Assembly: GCF_015351395.1 (NCBI RefSeq)
Contig: NZ_JADKPV010000002.1
Span: 124,001-188,000 of the forward strand
DNA from: Savagea serpentis
GTDB taxonomy: Bacteria > Bacillota > Bacilli > Bacillales_A > Planococcaceae
DNA length: 64,000 bases
Direction of reading: 5' to 3'
Position numbers and translations under genes: made by a program. A model generated the notes under the pieces. The model made no database searches. It was not told the DNA's origin and saw nothing but the letters and a program-made list of their open reading frames with translations. Position 1 is the first letter of the stretch. Every line of letters starts with the position of its first letter. Below are positions 60,776-64,000 of this stretch, piece after piece.

Positions 60776-61672
60776 ATGATTTATCAATCAGCGATACAAT
60801 TGATCGGCGATACGCCACTCTATCAATTTAAGCATCCGAATGTTCAACTTTATGCGAAGTTAGAAAATCAAAACATCGGAGGAAGCGTGAAAGATCGCCT
60901 CGGGTATCACTTAATTGAACGTGCTTTACAAGAAGGCCTTATTCAACAAGGAGATACGGTTGTAGAGCCAACTGCAGGAAATACAGGGATTGGGCTTGCG
61001 ATCGCAGCGCAGCATTTCGGAGTGGAATTAATCGTGACAGTGCCAGCGAAATTCAGCATTGAAAAACAACAGCTCGTGCGCGCGCTCGGTGCTAAAGTAA
61101 TTGAAACGAGCGAAGATGAAGGAATGGACGGGGCGATTACAAGAGCAAAGAAACTCGTCTCAAAAGGAATCGCACAATATATGCCGAATCAATTTGATAA
61201 TGAATGGAATCCAGAAGCTTACGTTGGATTAGCGGATGAACTTATGCGTGATATTAATGGCAATATTGATGTCCTCATTGCGGGGGGCGGTTCAGGCGGT
61301 ACACTCGTCGGAGTAGCTCGTCGCTTGAGAGAATATAATCCTCATCTTGAAACGGTGCTCGTGCAACCAGTAGGAGCGACATTGGAGGGACATCCGGAAG
61401 CTCCTTACGCCATTGAGGGGATTGGCATGTCTCGCTATTCTACATTTATTAATCCTGATGAAATTAATAGGATTAGTTGGGTAAGTGATGAAGAAGCTTT
61501 TCAAGCGACTCGTCATCTTGCGCGTCATCATAGTTTATTGCTTGGAAGTTCATCGGGAGCTGCCTATGTAGCGATGCAAAGAGAAGCCGAGCAAGCAGAG
61601 GGTAATTTGAATATCGTAACGATTTTTCCAGACCGAATCGAACGTTATTTACAATCAAATGTATTGGAGTGA
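60776..61672 (+). CDS. mccA: PLP-dependent cystathionine beta-synthase / cysteine synthase (MccA)
   Basis: 298 aa. PLP lysine K39 in NIGGSVKDRLG, PTAGNTGIG loop, GGGSGGT phosphate loop, and SSSGAAYVA binding the pyridine nitrogen. Context between luxS and mccB indicates use of homocysteine with an activated serine to make cystathionine in reverse transsulfuration. CysK-type O-acetylserine sulfhydrylase activity cannot be excluded. Overlap of 4 bp with the mccB upstream frame; stop at 61670-61672. Confidence 0.88.
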   Translation: MIYQSAIQLIGDTPLYQFKHPNVQLYAKLENQNIGGSVKDRLGYHLIERALQEGLIQQGDTVVEPTAGNTGIGLAIAAQHFGVELIVTVPAKFSIEKQQLVRALGAKVIETSEDEGMDGAITRAKKLVSKGIAQYMPNQFDNEWNPEAYVGLADELMRDINGNIDVLIAGGGSGGTLVGVARRLREYNPHLETVLVQPVGATLEGHPEAPYAIEGIGMSRYSTFINPDEINRISWVSDEEAFQATRHLARHHSLLLGSSSGAAYVAMQREAEQAEGNLNIVTIFPDRIERYLQSNVLE

Positions 61673-61677
61673 ACAAC

Positions 61678-62814
61678 ATGAGAAAAAAGACAGCTTTAAT
61701 TCACGGGGGACGTGCCTTCGATGAAGCGACAGGTGCCTTATCATTACCGATCGTTCAAGCGAGTACATTTCGCCAACGTTCCATCGGTGATTTTGAATAT
61801 GAATATGCGCGTACAGGGAATCCGACGCGTGAGGGAGTGGAATTATTAATCGCCGAACTTGAGCAAGGGGATAGAGGGTTTGCTTTCGCTTCAGGAATGG
61901 CTGCTATTACAGCAGTGATGGATTTATTTGAAGCGGGAGATCATCTATTACTTTCTGAAGACGTTTATGGTGGGACGTATCGTCTGATGACTCAAATTTT
62001 AAGCCGCCATCAAATCGGTGTAAGCTTCGTCGATACGACGAATAAAGAAGAAGTGGAAAGCGCCATTCAAGAGAGCACGAAAGCGATTTTCATTGAAACG
62101 CCGACGAATCCTTTATTGAAAATTACCTCGTTACCGACGATTGCAGAGATTGCGAAAAAGGCGAATTTATTACTGATTGTCGATAACACATTTAGCACAC
62201 CTTACTTCCAAAACCCGATCGAGCATGGTGCGGACATTGTCGTGCATAGTGCGACGAAATATTTAGGGGGACATAGCGACGTCGTAGCAGGTTTAGTCGT
62301 CACGAAAGGGCGTGCACTAGGGGAAAGATTGCATTACATTCAAAACGCGACAGGCGGCGTTCTCGCTCCTCATGATAGTTGGTTGCTCATCCGCGGTATG
62401 AAAACACTCGGCGTGCGTATGGAAGAGATTGAACGTTCCGCTCAAAAAATTGCGCAATACTTGCATCATCACGAGCGAGTGGAAAAAGTGTACTATCCTG
62501 GATTTTCGACACACCCTGGGCATTTAACTCATCAAGCGCAAGCTTCCGGATACGGGGGAATGATTTCTTTCGTTGTTAAAGGAGAAGAAGAAGCGAAAGC
62601 AGTTGTGGAAAACGTTCGTTATTTTACATTAGCGGAAAGTTTAGGAGCGGTTGAAAGTTTAATTTCAGTACCCGCAAAAATGACTCACGCTTCAATTCCG
62701 AAAGAGCGCCGTCATGAAATCGGAATTGCAGATGGTTTAGTGCGTCTATCTGTCGGTCTAGAAGATGTGGAAGATTTGCTTGAAGACTTAGCACATGCAT
62801 TGCAATTTGCCTAA
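61678..62814 (+). CDS. mccB: Cystathionine gamma-lyase (MccB)
   Basis: 378 aa. Cys/Met metabolism PLP fold: YEYARTGNPTREGVE, ASGMAAITAVM, PLP lysine K194 in VVHSATKYLGGHSD, and SLGAVESLISVPAKMTH. Cleaves cystathionine to cysteine, completing homocysteine to cysteine conversion with MccA. Length equals that of B. subtilis MccB. The ATG at 61678 follows GGAGTG; in-frame GTG at 61669 overlaps mccA. Confidence 0.9.
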   Translation: MRKKTALIHGGRAFDEATGALSLPIVQASTFRQRSIGDFEYEYARTGNPTREGVELLIAELEQGDRGFAFASGMAAITAVMDLFEAGDHLLLSEDVYGGTYRLMTQILSRHQIGVSFVDTTNKEEVESAIQESTKAIFIETPTNPLLKITSLPTIAEIAKKANLLLIVDNTFSTPYFQNPIEHGADIVVHSATKYLGGHSDVVAGLVVTKGRALGERLHYIQNATGGVLAPHDSWLLIRGMKTLGVRMEEIERSAQKIAQYLHHHERVEKVYYPGFSTHPGHLTHQAQASGYGGMISFVVKGEEEAKAVVENVRYFTLAESLGAVESLISVPAKMTHASIPKERRHEIGIADGLVRLSVGLEDVEDLLEDLAHALQFA

Positions 62815-62834
62815 AAGCAGAAAAGTTGTTTCTT

Positions 62835-62880
62835 AAACACTTCCTCTTTATGATGGACAATAGAGAGGAAGTGTTTTTTT
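62835..62880 (+). terminator. Terminator of the mccB operon, overlapping the frnE ribosome site
   Basis: AAACACTTCCTCT pairs with AGAGGAAGTGTTT over 13 bp, then TTTT ending directly before the frnE ATG. The GAGGAAG in the right arm is the only Shine-Dalgarno-like sequence for frnE. Confidence 0.85.
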
Positions 62881-63591
62881 ATGAAAATTGAAGTATGGTC
62901 AGATTTCGTATGTCCATTTTGCTATATCGGAAAGCGACGTCTTGAAGAAGCATTAAAAATGTCACCTTATGGAGATCAAGTAACGGTCGAATATAAAGCG
63001 TATGAGCTTGACCCGACAGCGCCAGCGAGCACAGATGAGAAATATCATGAAAGTTTAGCGCGTAAATACGGTAAAAGTGAAGAAGAAGCACTCGGCATGA
63101 TGGAAAATATGGCAGCGCAAGCGAAAACAGTTGGTCTTGACTACAACTTAGATGCTTTAACACCAGCGAATACATTTAAAGCACATCGTTTAGCGAAATT
63201 CGCGAAAACGAAAGGGCTCGATATCGAATTTACAGAGCGTGTACTTCGTGCGTATTTCATCGAAGGTCAAAAAATTGGACTGGATGAAGTGCTCATTCCA
63301 CTTGCGACAGAAGTCGGTCTCGACGAAGCGGAAGTGAAAGAAGTGTTAAGCTCAAACGCATTCGAAGAAGAAGTGCGTACGGATATCGCAGAGGCTTCGC
63401 AAGTCGGTGTGCGCGGTGTTCCATTCTTCGTCATGGATCGTAAATACGCGATGTCAGGTGGACAGCCAGCGGAAGTATTTGTACAAGCAATTGAAAAAGT
63501 AGCGCAAGAAGCAGGTCTTCAACCAGCACTCCAAGTTCTAGGAGATGAAGACGCTGGTGGTATGTGTGCGGATGGGAAATGTGAAATTTAA
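62881..63591 (+). CDS. DsbA-family oxidoreductase FrnE
   Basis: 236 aa, cytoplasmic, without signal peptide. Thioredoxin-fold active site C11-P-F-C14 in SDFVCPFCY, a helical insertion (about 50-150), cis-Pro in GVRGVPFF, and a second Cys pair near the end (C229 and C234 in GGMCADGKCEI). FrnE-like proteins handle disulfides under oxidative stress; the extra C-terminal Cys pair is seen in radiation-resistance FrnE. The site for translation lies within the preceding terminator hairpin. Confidence 0.9.
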   Translation: MKIEVWSDFVCPFCYIGKRRLEEALKMSPYGDQVTVEYKAYELDPTAPASTDEKYHESLARKYGKSEEEALGMMENMAAQAKTVGLDYNLDALTPANTFKAHRLAKFAKTKGLDIEFTERVLRAYFIEGQKIGLDEVLIPLATEVGLDEAEVKEVLSSNAFEEEVRTDIAEASQVGVRGVPFFVMDRKYAMSGGQPAEVFVQAIEKVAQEAGLQPALQVLGDEDAGGMCADGKCEI

Positions 63592-63628
63592 AACGAAAAG
63601 AGACTAGGATAAAACCTCGGATTACCTC

Positions 63629-63678
63629 AAAAAACGCATGAAATCAAAAGTTAGCTCTTTGATTTCATGCGTTTTCTA
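63629..63678. terminator. Bidirectional terminator between frnE and the YceI-like gene
   Basis: AAAACGCATGAAATCAAA and TTTGATTTCATGCGTTTT pair over 18 bp across a 9-nt loop, with T tracts on both strands. Confidence 0.9.
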
Positions 63679-63796
63679 TTTTGGAAATTTTATGACGTAA
63701 GCTTACGTTTGCATTCGCTAGAATGAATCGAATTGTAGAATGTCTATTCACAAGAGCGTTTAGTCATTCAAAGTTTACGATGATTCGGCGTTTGCA

Positions 63797-64000
63797 TTAT
63801 TGTTCTTGTGCTTCGAAGTCAACGGAGATGGAAACGGTATTGCCGACCATGACGCCCCCTGTTTCGAGTGCTTGTTGCCATGTTAAACCGTAATCTTGCC
63901 GATTGATTTCAGTGGAAGCATGGAAACCTGCAATTCGGCCATTTTCTCCTTGTGCAACACCTTCTCGCACAGCGTGGAAGGTAACTTTCCCTGTCACATC
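63797..64000 (-). CDS. YceI-family protein, 5' end outside window
   Basis: Only the last 67 codons are present; the frame continues beyond 64000 as Asp-Val-Thr-Gly. EINRQDYGLTWQQALETGGVMVGNTVSISVDFEA is the C-terminal signature of YceI-like lipocalin folds, which bind polyisoprenoid or similar lipids. In Bacillales these are cytoplasmic or secreted and of unclear function. A palindrome and a terminator lie downstream. Confidence 0.88.
   Translation of the reverse strand, partial: DVTGKVTFHAVREGVAQGENGRIAGFHASTEINRQDYGLTWQQALETGGVMVGNTVSISVDFEAQEQ

Overview
The window is a chromosomal stretch from a low-GC Gram-positive bacterium of the order Bacillales. Gene order closely follows the Bacillus subtilis ywl-glyA-upp-atp-ywzB-murAA-mbl-flhO-flhP-fabZ-ywpF block, and many starts are TTG or GTG behind strong GGAGG sites. 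The sporulation genes spoIID and spoIIID, which in B. subtilis sit between murAA and mbl, are missing. This suggests a non-sporulating or differently organised relative, perhaps a member of Planococcaceae. That placement is inference. Flagellar rod genes and a chemoreceptor point to a motile cell, and an SLH-domain amidase points to a wall with secondary polymers. I saw no rRNA, tRNA, CRISPR array, insertion sequence or prophage.

Layout. 1-2650 (minus): a TPP-riboswitch-controlled thiazole operon (tenI fused in frame to thiS, thiG, thiF cut by the window edge). 2840-7000: a lone purC, a YlbC-like CAP-domain protein, three small genes, a YdcF-like membrane protein and a cold-shock gene. 7460-10736: a MacB-type ABC exporter pair and a Bcr/CflA exporter behind a Fur-box-like site. 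10889-14600: fumarase, an aspartate-dehydrogenase-like protein, and an ECF sigma/anti-sigma pair of the SigV/RsiV type with a probable autoregulatory promoter. 14785-17500: a MazG-like pyrophosphatase translationally coupled to a PLD-nuclease/SF2-helicase fusion. This pair is the best candidate for an under-described, possibly defence-related system.

17630-26138: ywlE, a small chemoreceptor, rpiB, ywlG, glyA, a glycolate/D-lactate oxidase with a BASS transporter, upp and mnaA. 26359-33660: the complete F1Fo ATP synthase operon atpIBEFHAGDC behind a strong promoter, a Rex-like operator and a long structured leader. 33841-43640: ywzB, murA, mbl, flhO, flhP, an EpuA-like gene, fabZ, a hypothetical, ywpF, a methyltransferase, yvlD and a cell-wall amidase. 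43796-50072: ferritin with a perfect palindrome in its promoter region, a methyltransferase, a nitroreductase, a glutamate-synthase-like protein, HflX and a lipoprotein.

50263-54036: a Fur-controlled siderophore uptake operon (YclNOPQ type). 54119-59535: a hypothetical, a NiaP-like transporter with a NiaR-like palindrome, a YkvI-like protein, a hydrolase and pyrophosphatase ppaC. 59657-63591: a methyl-cycle and reverse-transsulfuration operon (yrrT, luxS, mccA, mccB) and a FrnE-type oxidoreductase. A YceI-family gene is cut off at the right edge.
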